Part shown: positions 22,826 through 34,551 of the stretch, one piece after another
How the letters are laid out: each line of letters starts with the position of its first letter
Numbering within the stretch: position 1 is the first letter of the stretch
Assembly (NCBI GenBank): GCA_945643635.1
Contig: CALZFC010000249.1
Coordinates: 443,501 to 507,500 of the forward strand
Direction of reading: 5' to 3'
Length of the DNA stretch: 64,000 bases
DNA from: Allodiplogaster sudhausi
Lineage: Eukaryota > Nematoda > Chromadorea > Rhabditida > Diplogasteridae
Made by a program: the position numbers and the translations under genes
Notes under the pieces: generated by a model
Databases searched by the model: none
What the model was told of the DNA's origin: nothing
What the model saw: the letters and a program-made list of their open reading frames with translations, nothing else

Positions 22826-25669
22826 TTAAACTAAATGATTAGTGCGAAATAGGCTATCTCTCTCTCTGTGTCGCTCACTCTCCCTCTCCTTTTCTCTCTC
22901 TCTGTCTCTATCTCTCTGTCTCTGTCTCCATTTGCCTCTCTCTGACTTTTTCGCTCTAATCTCACCTCTGTGGAGATCGGAACATAGCGCGGTCTCATTG
23001 TGGTGAGCCGAGCGGGCTGAGCAAAGCAACGAGTGCTTACATGCCTGATCACACGGCGAAGATAGCTGCCGACGGTAGTAGTTTCTGGCGAGAGAGATAG
23101 AAAAAAATGTATGCAAAAAGATAAATATGTATATTACAATGTTGTGAGCATAAGGACAGAATATTTGAAGAAGCAACGCACCACATACACTATTTACATA
23201 TATCATTGTTCAAATTTTGAATAGGGCATCTATTTTCAGTAGGCGCTTTTCTAATTGTCTGAGAGGCGCCATCTAAAAATGGTGCCCTATTGAAAATCGA
23301 AACAATGTTTAACATGTGTATGTATATATGTATGTACATACGTAGATAAGAATTAAGTTTCTCTTGATGAGACACAAACAGCAGTGAATGCCGGACATAC
23401 TTGCGATATTTGCCGAGGAGCTTGTCGTCTTGTGCCATACGATCAATCAGACGCGACCACTCGGACGGCGCGTTGTACTGCAAAGTGGCTTGCTTTTTCT
23501 ACAGTACTCAACTTACAGTGTAGATCTACAGTATTCCACAGTTCACCAGCACCCTCCGTTTTACAATTCCATACATAGTTCTACAGAATCCATCAGTTCT
23601 ACAGTATACCTCCATGCCGTACTCGTCGAGGACGGACGCGTAGAGCAGCTTCCACTCGGGCGCCTTCTCGGGCGTCCGATTCGCCTCCTCGATATCGACA
23701 AAGTACTCGGACCAGTCGACGACACGCTATTAAATTTATTTCTAATTTTTAAGGCTTACGACATCATTTTACATATATACAGATTTATTGACACATAGTA
23801 TGTATAAAACTAATGATGTTCGGACCAATTAAAGGATATGTTAAAAAGATTTTTATTTTAGAAAATAAATTAATAAAAAGAAAAAAAACATGATTAGAGC
23901 CGTCAAAGGCGCCCTCAATGTTGTAGATGCGATAGGCCGGATTGTACTCCGAATAGGTGGTCAGCGATGGCGCGCTCCACGTCACGGCCGTTGGGCGTGA
24001 CTTGGCGTTCTGCCAAAAGTTGGAGGGATCACAATTTATTGATTGATTTTGTAAACTCGTATTGATCTAACCATAAAATATAATCAAGTATGATGCTTAA
24101 TTCTGATGACTTGCGTTAAAATTGGGCGGCGGTTTGGTTTCAATTAATTTTGTCTCCTCAAACTAGAATTCTATGAACGGATGTGTGAAGATGGAGAAGA
24201 AGAAAGACGTACATTGGGATCTTCGTAGAAGACGCTGAATTCTTCAGAGTGCGTGTGCCCGAAGAACTGCGCGACTACAGTATCCTAGAAAATTGTACTG
24301 AAAATGTTCTTAAATTTATATTTAATATTTTTTGTTGAAACAAGCTTGGTATGAATACAAGCTACGCCGCATTTATAGTGGTGTAATATTTTTTTTAATT
24401 AAAAACACATTTAACGAACATCAGTAAAAAAATGCAATTTAATGAAAATAAAACCTGCCTCGAATCGATTTATTACTCGGTAATAGTTGAGCGCATAGCC
24501 CTCAAGCATTTCGCTTCCTCCTCCAGGGATATGCGCGACTATGTGAACCTGAGAATGAATATTCTTATTCTTAATAATTATCATTAAATTTAATGTCATA
24601 TCTTATCAGTCAACCCCCCCCATGAGAATTATCATTGAAAGCATGATGATAAAAGTCGAATTTGAAAATTAAAAGGATGTCAAAGTAGCAAACGTGCACG
24701 AATCCTTCTTATTGACCTTGTCGCCTGCCTTCTCGGCATCGAGCAGTTGCGTAGAAAGCCATGCGAGAGTGCCGTCCGGATCCGTCTGGTTGATGTACGT
24801 CCATCTGACAGTAAGTTATTGAGACTCAACCGCAATTTACATAGCTGCCATTTTCGCCACAAACACCATCAAACAAGGAAACAAGGGAATGGCTACAAGT
24901 AAATGCAATATGCGTGGTAATCTTAGAAAATAAAGATAATTTGTATCGGCAGCACTGCAATACTAAAAACGGTGTAAAATGAGTGTAAGTTATTGGTCGC
25001 TGTACTGACAGATTCAGCGAGTCGCCGACGCCGTTGTTCAGCGAAACGATGCGAAGGCCGGGAAAGATCTTACGCATGAAGCAGGCGTTGCTTAAGATGA
25101 AAAAATAATCGATAAGACAATAAAGGTAAGAAAGTATCGCCAAAGTGAACTTTTGAGTCCTAGTAGCACGCTTGTTGTTTGAACAACAAAATTCCGCTCA
25201 GTCCACAGCTTTTGAGCCACTGAGCCGTTAAAAAAGGAAAACGGGGAGAAGGGCCGCAACAGTTTCGATGTCGCAGAATAGTCCATCGCCACTGACTATC
25301 GAATGATGTTGTCCTGATCGGCCGGCACCCATCCCTTCCATGCATCGGCCATTGTCCCGTAGAGCCAGTCCATGTGGAACTGCTCCGGAACGTAATGAGG
25401 CGCGAAGCTGAAACAGATATGAATTAGCTGTCTTGAGTGCCATGAACAAAAATAGTAAGAAAACTCATTTCATCTTATTTTATCTTATATGAGATGTGCA
25501 ATAATGGAATGGATTTAACAATTAATTTTATTTATTAATGATACCTGTTAATCGGGACGCCCTCATGATTGCCGACAGCGAAGATGACGGGCAGCGTGTT
25601 CGGCAGACGTTGCCGCACCGTCGCAGAGACATTACGGATCAGCGCCTTAATATGGAAAAGAGAGTGACG

Positions 25670-25710
<41 letters not shown>

Positions 25711-28478
25711 GAAAGAGAGCGAGACAAAGAGCACGCGAGATAGAGTGAGTGATTGCGTACTTGATGCCGTTCCCGCGTGTAATCCCAGTCGGCATGCGAT
25801 TCCAGATCACCGGAGACGACGACGTAGGCTAGCTGAAGAGAATTGAAGCAATAAGGCATCATTAAAATTTTATCTGTGTATATATAAAATTCTTTATTTT
25901 TCCTTATTACATATTTATTTCGTTAGAAAACAAGTTGTTATTTTATTATAATGTTTTATTGTTCTCTAACGTTCTTTATTTGTTTAATTTTTTGATTAAT
26001 TTCTTTTTGTATAAAAATTTCTCTGACATCCTTGTGTGCCGCGGCAATGTGGTCGAGCATGGCCGTGAAGAGCCAGAAAGGCGCGTCGCAGTTCCCGATC
26101 GTGCCCCAGAAGCCGGCCGGCACCTTTTCATTCTTTTTATCTTTTTTCTTGATTTAAAAATTCATTAAAAAGTTTTATTACTGCAATTTTGGCATTGTTT
26201 TCTGGTATATGAACATGACTTTATGCCAAAAAAATGTTTATCGTTAGCTGCCTCCCGGCTGTGTGTTTCTTTGACATACTCTCCTTTTGCTCTGACATTT
26301 TCTTCTTCTTTCACTGATTGTGAGACTTGCCAAAAGTGGCAAATTTTTATTCGATATCTTGCATTCTGCATATCAAAATTGCTCACCTTGATGTCGTTTT
26401 TGGCAAGTTCCTGAAATATAGTTTTTTTATCGTTATTCACATCTCAGTACGCTTTTTAGTGCACAGTAAATATGCGAAAAGAAGGAAAAAAAGGATGGTC
26501 ATGAAATTCTAACATCTGGATCATTCGGGTTGCGACAGCATTGTGGTTCGTCGCATTTGGCCTAAAACTGCCTGTTTCTAATTTACTTTTTACAAAGTAT
26601 TTGGTTTACCAAACATCTTTATTGTTCTGATAACCAAAGTTTAGAGATCAATGTTCAGATACACACTGCTAAATTGTCATCCCTCGCCAACCTCAGCACC
26701 CGGCTTGTACTTCCTGTCAATATGCAGATCGGTGATGTGGAGCACTTTGAACATGGGCTTGTTTGGCTGCAAAGTCATATATAGATACGTAGACTCATTT
26801 AAAACTTTTCTAAGTTAATATAGAAATATTGTAAGGATAAACATTTTAACTATTTTGTGGTTGAAGATTTTCTTCTTCTTAATTTATTCTATTACAATTT
26901 TTACATTTATTCTAGTAATATAAATAAATGTAAAAAACTTTTTATTTACTTTTAAAAAAGTAAAAAGAGAAAAGAAAGAAAATCTATATTCATACAAGCG
27001 GCGGTGGCAGCTGCTTGTGCGGAGGCTTCCCTCCCGGTAGATCGAGAAGCCAGTCGGCGACGAGTGGATTGCGGAAGTGGCCACAGTCAGCGATGAAGAG
27101 ACCGCAGATTTGCGAGGGCTCCAGCACGATTTGAGAGATCACGTACATGAACTCGTCCTGTTCAATAGGCAAGTCTTTATTTATTTGGTTATTGCACATC
27201 AATTAATAGTTTAAGCAATGTGTCAACACATGGATACAAACTCGAGAAGATCTTAGACTATGAACAGATCTAACACTATGAACAGACCATATTTTAACGA
27301 GTCAACAAAAACTCATTCTTGATCTTCTCAAAAAACAATTGAATGTGACAAAGTGTACGAGAACATACATGAACTCGTCATGTATGCAACTCGTATTATT
27401 GCCTTGTTCTTCCCAGAATGATCAGTCTTGTAAACAATTCATTCCTTTTTAATGGAACAAGCGGCGTGAAATCCGCCGTTGTATTATGCTTGAACTTTTT
27501 TCCCTTGATAATTTTCTGGCTTCTATTAAAAGAGCACGGATCTCAACCGTGCTATTTTTCAGTTTTTGTGTTGACCATTTTGGTAGCGTCTCACTAAATC
27601 ATATGCTATATATGTACATACATATCTGCTAATAACGCACGAATTTTATCTTGAGATTTTAGGTCATTTAATCGTACGTTTGTTTTGTAAAAGAAGAAAG
27701 GAAACAAAGTTATATACCATATAAGCTAATTGCTGATCGACCAGGCCTCGAGATATTATGACTTCAAGCGGTCGTGACAATGTTTGCCAATGTTATGTCA
27801 CTGACACTGGGCAGCCACGTTATCAGATAAAGTGTGAAGCTACTGGTGAAGGAACCAGTAGTTTTTGTTATGGAAGTGTATAAAATGTAAAGCTATGTTG
27901 CTAATTACGCAAAATTAAATTAGAAAAAAATGCCAACCTTGAATGACGATGCGATTCCCTTACACACAAAGTGATCCTCGATGTGCATTCGTTCGCAGAG
28001 ATAGGTCACCTGAGAAAAAAAAACAATACTGTATTATTGATCTAATTAATATGTACATAACTGAGTAGAAAAATACTGTATTATTGAGCAAAGAAATACT
28101 AATTAATTAAAAGTAAGAAAAAACTTTATTATGGAGCTAATCAATATATAATTAATTAATAATAACAAAACGGCTGCATTATAGAGCTAATCAATATATA
28201 ATTAATTAAGGAGAAATAGGTCTAATGTGTAATAGAGATAATCAATTTGGAAATAATGTAGACAGTAGAACATATTGTTTTCTTTTACAAATAGCATTTT
28301 CCTCCGATGCCAGCCCCACTAAATGAATCCCATTTCCTGACCAGCTCCGCGACGCACTCGGCCATCTTCTCCTCTCCCCAAAGATTGTGGAGGATGTCCA
28401 CGAGGAACGTGCACGTCTTGCATGTCGCGCTTGCGCCTGAACTTTGATGCCTCTCTCTCTCTTATTATCTCTCTTTCT

Positions 28479-28509
<31 letters not shown>

Positions 28510-28746
28510 TTCTGTCCCTTATCAAACATGTTATGTAACATCACCACAGAGGTACTCATCTACATAGATTCAAAAATATTCCATGTATTTGCGCGAAATG
28601 TTGACGGTACATTCATTAATGAATAGTAGTTTTTAAACATTCTAACCGACGAGAGGCTGGGGCGCGGCCTCGGCATTTTGAGAAGCCGAAAGCAAAGCCA
28701 CTAGAAGAAGCGCGACGGAACAGCCGCCGAAGAAGAGCAGCTTCAT
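22826..28746 (-). CDS. Acid sphingomyelinase (sphingomyelin phosphodiesterase), secreted/lysosomal type
   Basis: About 17 exons. The first (28746-28647) encodes a signal peptide (MKLLFFGGCSVALLLVALLS). A saposin-B-type region follows (28436-28320 and 28009-27938: CKTCTFLVDIL, TYLCERMHIEDHFVC), ending at CGLFIADCGHF (about 27160-26997). The metallophosphoesterase core keeps the expected metal ligands: DLHID (about 26720), GDLES (about 25815), GNHEGVP (about 25560), AHIPGGG (about 24535) and GHTHSEEF (about 24265). Further matches are PGLRIVSLN, DPDGTLAWL, TWSAPSLTTYSEYNPAYRIY and the C-terminal cysteine module CDQACKHSLLC (last exon 23083-22826). By family knowledge it hydrolyses sphingomyelin to ceramide and phosphocholine with zinc. 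No stops or frameshifts are seen. As read, the last exon runs into a CT microsatellite and gains an arginine/glutamate-rich tail; a GTGAGA donor after LHRG may instead start another intron. Nematodes commonly carry several such genes. Confidence 0.88.
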
Positions 28747-30256
28747 CTTAAGCTAATCCAAAAATTTCGGCAAGAGGACGCTTCTACTTTGGTAATGTTA
28801 CCGCAAAACGATATATTACAATTAGAGAGCGAAAGTGAGAGAAAGAGAGAGAGAGAGAGAGAGAGGGAGAGAGGGAGAAAAATAGAAAAGAGCAAGAGTA
28901 CGAGAAATGCAGAGATATATTGCGAAATATAATGTCCAAGGAAAACGAAAGCGAAGGAGTTGAAGACAGAATGTAGGAGAGGCTTACTCTCAGAAGTGTT
29001 TCGTTCACTTCTAATGACCAGCATGGGAACGAATTTATTTGTGCCCTCATTCCTCCCTCATCTCTCTCTCTTTCTTTTTTTCTCTTGCTCTCGTTCCCTC
29101 CCTCTCTCCCTCTCTTTCTCTCGTTCCCTCTCTCTTTCCCTCTGTCTCTCACGTTCTCTATCATGCACTCTCCCAACTATTTTCACTGATAATACGTGAT
29201 GCTTCTATTAGTGAACTGTGCTTCACTGTTATCTGATAAAACAGTTGAAGGAAGGGTAGACAGCAGCAGAACAGGCGATTACTGAAAGAGAGTGAGAGGA
29301 AGAGAGATGAAAAATAGTGTGAAAAAAGTAGAGAATTAGAAAATCAAAGAAACGGAGGGCTGCAATAAAGCATGGCAAGTTTGTTATCTATCTGTTATTG
29401 TCGGCGACGCCATGTGGCGGAGGCAATTATAGTTTTGGGAGACGGTAAAGACGGTTTAATGAAGTCACCCCGAAATAAGCTGTAAAATGCAATGATGTTC
29501 TTGTTTCTGCAGCTCGCTATTTATTTCTATTGTACATGCAAGTTTCCATCGAAAGGAGGAAGGAAGTTTTTTTTCAAGAGAATGAAGGAGTTAATGAGAG
29601 AGATATCGACAACGCCTTTCTATTAGACAATTAATTTAAGTGAAGATGACGCTAAACGAGAAATCGTTCATGGATGAGTTGATTTTTCGATATTTTAAAT
29701 TCTTATTTTTTTAATTATTTATTTACAAACGAAGAGTGTGTTCGCATTCCTAATCAATGTATTCTATCAAATCAAAGAAAAGTTAAAGTAGACAAGGTGT
29801 TCTCATGGACGAGCTTATTGCTTCCAATGTCGAGAGGAGCAGGCAAACATTTCTTCTTTTATCCATTTCATAGAATTTGCCAAAGAAGGTTTTGAGATAA
29901 AAGAGTAAAGTACAAGTGGAACTGAAAATGCACTTGAACGACTCCACCTTGGGCTTGCGTTGAAGAGTTTTTTTCAGTTTGATCCATCGATGCAGAAAAA
30001 GAGCGTAAAATGGAGAGTATGAGGAAAACGGAGAGAGAGAGATAGAGAGAGAGAGAAATACAAAAGGAGGAAATGGACGTGCCCAAGAAATGGAAATGGT
30101 ATAAACACTGAAAACTTATGATATCTTTCAATCATTGGCTCTACCCTTGTTCGTAGCTTGATCCTGCTGTATATAATTGCTTGGTGCTTTCGACAAGGAA
30201 GTGACTGATAATGTAATTTGAGTTGGATATCAACCTCATAAATACCTTCTATTGAT
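28747..30256. other. Spacer upstream of the sphingomyelinase gene
   Basis: No gene seen. GA tract 28833-28882, CT tract 29060-29160, GA tract 30032-30058. Presumably contains the promoter of the sphingomyelinase gene immediately right of 28746; no specific motif was recognised. Confidence 0.4.
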
Positions 30257-31640
30257 TTGATAGGAGGTTATAGATCATTGCGAATAAAAATTTTCATTTT
30301 AATTATTTTTCAAAGCGATTTTTTTAATGCTCCATTTTCCTCCTCCGACCACGCATCCGTATCCTTTAGTCTCTCCTTCAGCAATGATTGTCCTATTTAT
30401 ACACCTTCTTTTGACTTTAGACGCTGCGATTTTGAAAAGCTCTCCTCCTTTATTTCTGCTGTTGATTGGATTTCTTGTTTTGATAATTTTCTTAACATAG
30501 AAGACATGTACAATCGTTTTCTTTCCGTTCTCCATTCCTTCATTCCTGGTTGTACCCCCTCAGGCGCAACTTGGCAAAGAGTACTAGCTATCCACCGTAT
30601 ATACGTTCCTTGCTTTTGCACAAGAATAGTCTTTATTCAAAGCTTAATTGCACTCACGTTCGATTAGAATATGAAAGAGTTTGTCTAAAATTGCGTAAGC
30701 TTGTTGACAAGTTTGTAAGAAATTGTGAATCTCGGATTCTTAGCTCAACTTCTGGATTACATATTCTCCTTTTTATCTTCCCGCCTTAAGCAAGCTCCTA
30801 AAATACGTTGCATTACTGTCTCAGGCCAACGAATTACCATTGACTTAGAAAAGGCTGACGCCCTCGGATCTTCTTTTGCAAATATATTTACGGCTTTTTC
30901 ACGATTTCCATTTCAAGAACGAGTACTCTTTTTCAGATTTTGTAATTAAAAATCAGCAGGTTCAGTATTACATCAAAAGGCTTAAACCATCGTGCTCTCT
31001 AACATCTGAAGGATTGCATCCCATCCTCTATATTAAATGCGCTCAATCTCTTTGCGAACCTCTTAGCTTTATATTTTACCTTTCTCTCTCGCTTGGAACT
31101 GTCCCCTCTGTATGGCGATAAGGCATTGTTATTCCAATTAACAAGATTAGTGCGCCATCTGACAATAAGCCTTCTCATTTTCGCCCAATAACTCTCTCCC
31201 CAGCGCCTGCCAAAGTCATGGAGCGATGTATTAAGAAGTCTGTTGTGTCAAACTTATTAGAATCCACTCAAGACTGGCTAAATGAAACTAATAAGGGGAA
31301 ATTTGTTGATGTGTTGTAATTCGACTTTGCAAAAGCTTTCGACACAGTTTGAATCCGGAAGCTGCTATATAAACTTGATTGTTGTGGTATTCGGGGTAAC
31401 ATGTACAACTGGTTAAAATCGTTTTTGGAGGCTCGAACATATAAAGTTAAAGTGAATGAAGTACTCTCGAGTAATTATGATTCTATTTCAGGTGTTCCGC
31501 AGGAGGTCTGTACTCGGTCCTCTCCTTTTCAGCCGTTACATCTCAGACTTGCCAAGAGAATTAAGAAAAGACAACAGGTTTACAAAACTTTTCAAAAACA
31601 TACATGTGAAACGACTTGGAAAAGACAACGAGAAGAAATA
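30257..31640 (+). mobile_element. Decayed non-LTR retrotransposon (endonuclease tail and reverse transcriptase)
   Basis: Consecutive pieces in different frames resemble a non-LTR ORF2. An SSDHASVSF stretch (about 30337) is like the end of an APE endonuclease. Linker pieces follow, then RT motifs: FRPITLSPAPAKVMER (about 31170), FDFAKAFDTV (about 31320), a GIRGNMYNWLKSFLE stretch (about 31390) and GVPQ then SVLGPLLFSRYISDLP (about 31490-31555). Stops flank FDFAKAFDTV, and at least three frame changes occur. The catalytic YADD box is absent because the element breaks off, abutting the 3' end of copy D. A Jockey/CR1-like clade is plausible but not shown. It is dead. Confidence 0.75.
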
Positions 31641-31669
31641 ATGCGGCGGCAAGATCAACGGAAATCATG

Positions 31670-33080
31670 CTAGTCCGTGTAGATAATGTCCATGATTCAA
31701 CTCGTTGCCTCGGCGACGTTGACCGATGGACCGGAACGACAAAGCCGAACATGGACAGCTGCGAGAGTCTCTGGCTTCAGGAGACTCAGAACCTGATTTG
31801 AAGTATACAATTTTTAATATGTTTTTCTTTGCATATTGAAAATTAATTCAGAAGCTAATAATTAAATTAATAAAATTAGTTTTTCCCCTTAAAATTCGCT
31901 AAATGTGGCGTAAGTAAATTGCATTGAGAAGTGGGAAAAAGGATAAAAACCTTGCTATAGGACATCCACGCCAGGGAGGGCACGACGACGCGGAACATCT
32001 CTACTTGATAGTGACCACGCTCCTTTAATTAAAAGTATTAAAGTGTTTTAAAAGTTGTAAATACACTGAACATCGATTTCAGCTATACAAATGGCATCAC
32101 AAACGATGGAAATAAAGAAGTGAAGACATGTACATTCATACATACATACATATATGATAGATAATCATTTCATAAACAAGTCCAGCTAATTTTCCCGGTA
32201 AGAGAACAGATAAACAGTTTTAGTTTAATATTTCTATTTTGCTGAACTAAAATAAAAATAAAAATAATAATAATATTTTTAAAAAAAAAGGAGACCATTT
32301 ACTTTCATTAAGACGAGAAGAAGACCCGACAATTGGCAGTACCCTGCGGACACCGTAGACATAGTCCTAAAGAAAAACATAAAGAAAAAAGAAATATAAG
32401 CTAAAGTACAAATTTCCTACTAGTTCTTAAAAAAAGATAATTGGTTTTAACAAACTTTATTTTTCAATTTACCGTTAAATTCAAATTAATTTAAGACTCT
32501 TGCGAATTATGCTATATTTGAGAAGAATAAATGACTTACGGTAACTGAAAGACTCACTGCCATCTGGAGGAAGCTATGTCAAGTCGCCAGACGAAACTCG
32601 AGTCGTCAACTGGGCGTACTGATCCGCCGATCACGAACAGCCACTTGTTTCCTACGTTCACTGCAGACGCAAACGCGCGCCCATCCGGATAGCCGCGGAT
32701 CTGTAGGAGAAGTTGTTTCGCTCCTTCGGCCCACAAGCCCACAAAATTTTGTTGTTATCTCTATGGCTTTGAAGCGATTCCTACTACGCGTTTTAATGGA
32801 TGTACCACTTCAACAACATGTAACCAGAGAGGACCTACATGGATGACATTGCTCCTATAATGCTATGAAATTTAGCACATGTTAAGCTAAATTCGATTTC
32901 AAAAAAGTATTACATACATAAATAGATAATTTCGAAAGAGCAGCTATCTTTTACATTATTAGGAATAAATAGGAATTGCTGACCGGGTCCGGAAGTGTCT
33001 GCCACCTGTCGAATGTCTCCCGGTTGATGTCGAAAATGTGTAGCTTATCGAAAGACATGTTATTCTTTTCGGAATTCTTA
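31670..33080 (-). pseudogene. Kelch-like paralogue, copy D (E8-E12 only, broken)
   Basis: E8 33080-32990 (HIFDINRETFDRWQTLPDP), E9 about 32700-32545 (GYPDGRAFASAV, NKWLFVIGG, FVWRLDIASSRWQ), E10 32373-32309, E11 about 32015-31942, and E12 31796-31670. E9 has TGA at 32556-32554 directly after SSRWQ. The same bases form a good GTGAGT donor, so a shorter exon is conceivable. E12 has a 6-bp deletion in the FGFG segment and TGA at 31699-31697 replacing the usual arginine of TSRIMD. E1-E7 are missing; a foldback element starts where intron 7 would continue. Confidence 0.65.
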
Positions 33081-33161
33081 AAGTAAGATAACATGCAATA
33101 AACTAAATTAAAATTGGTAATAATTGTATGCTAAAGTAAATAAATAAAATGACATCATTAG

Positions 33162-33571
33162 AATTAGAAGGTTTAAAAAACTACTTGAAAAACATTTTCG
33201 CCTGTCGAAACATACATCATAAGAAAGAGGATGAAATTTGGTACAAGATAAAGCCCTTTCAATGGAATTAAATGCATACGATCTTTTGTTATAAATCATA
33301 AATCATAAAATGTAGTGCCAGTAGCGTCGCTGTCATTTCGCCCAAGAATTCACATTTTAGGTTATTCGAATTAGAATATTCCAATCCTTTTTTTTTCTAC
33401 AGGTTTTCCATAAGGCCTTGCTATCCTACTCTTATGGCTTATAACAAAAGATCGTATGCCTGGAATTCCATTGAAAGGGGTTCATCTTGCACCAAATTTC
33501 ATCCTCTTTCTTATGATGTATGTTTCGACAGGCGAAAATGTTTTTAAAGTAGTTTTTGAAGCCTTCTAATT
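33162..33571. mobile_element. Short foldback element upstream of copy D
   Basis: The arms 33162-33300 and 33430-33571 are inverted repeats (AATTAGAAGG at the left end, CCTTCTAATT at the right), with minor mismatches. The central segment, including TTATTCGAATTAGAATATTCC, matches the centre of the larger foldback at 37998-39123. It is inserted just after the TGACATCAT stretch that is intronic in copy E, at the point where copy D loses homology. Confidence 0.7.
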
Positions 33572-34551
33572 GTACATAACGAAATTCCCCATATAAATTG
33601 AAACTTTTCAATAAAATAATGTATGTAACATTTGAAGATCTCCGTGAGAGCTCTTAGATGATATACTTACGATTTTGTAAGATTGACATTGAGCGCAGTT
33701 ATGGATCGAAGAATGCGCTTGCACGGTGTTACAGTTTACACAGCATCATGTTCAAGCGTTTGGGAACTATAGTCCGGGACGCCTAATTTTTTTGAAAGAG
33801 ACATATATTGTAGCAAATTTCAAGCGCTTTAAGAATATGTAGGACCGGTTTTGTGGAAATGAACGGAAAATGCAAAATTTTGCCAAAAACCACTACCGAA
33901 AATGTTTAGGGCCGTCTTTTAGGGCCAAATTCAAATTTTATGAAAACATCATCAACATGAAAATTAAAGCCCGTCCAATCAGCTATCCAATGATAGCTCG
34001 ATGGTTGTCAAATCATAAGTTTGAAGCGACTTATGACCAATGTAATTTAAAAGATTACTGTACTGGGTCTCACGCGGAAAATTTTTTTCAACTTTGAAAT
34101 GTAGCCTATTTTGTTCATCACGTCGAGTTGTATACTGTAATTAATTTTGGTGAAGAAATTCGAAAAAAAATTTCTAAGGCAGGTCATAATAGGGCCCTGC
34201 TCGAGTCTTACTGACACCCTCTCTTAATAAAAATTAATGTTCCAGACCTTCAAAATGATGATTTCTTTTAAATAGTCTTTTGCAACGATATAGAGAGAGA
34301 CCACAAATGATCAACTGTTCACGCTTTAAAACACTGGCTTGAGTGGCAGAAAAAAACAACGACGACCAAAACTGATGATATGATTACATGAGTGATATAT
34401 GAAGTAATATTAGAGCAGTGGACTGACTTGAGCTCACGATCATGATTCTTTAGTGTACAACTAAGCGCTGTTCCAAGAACATACATATGGAAGGACATTG
34501 AAAAAGAGAAGGAGAAGATATTACGCGATAGCAAGATCAAGGAATATCTTG
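33572..34551. other. Spacer with duplicated 3' flank of copy E
   Basis: No gene was found. Positions about 34237-34545 match 40372-40640 closely (GATATGATTA, AAAAAACAACGACGACCAAA, AACATACATATGGAAG), so the 3' flanks of copies E and F were duplicated along with the genes. The region 33640-34200 is unassigned AT-rich sequence. Confidence 0.5.

Noticed and set aside
25667..25710. CRISPR-like or satellite array
   Set aside because: Plain GA dinucleotide repeat in an intron; no spacers and a eukaryotic context.
28784..29176. Open frames rich in RE/KE or SLSLS through GA/CT tracts (also 25535, 25647, 29039, 50032 and 50678)
   Set aside because: They are simple-sequence translations without homology or splice context.
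33870..34097. 75-codon plus-strand open frame
   Set aside because: No homologue in the paralogous spacer, no splice signals and no recognisable domain.
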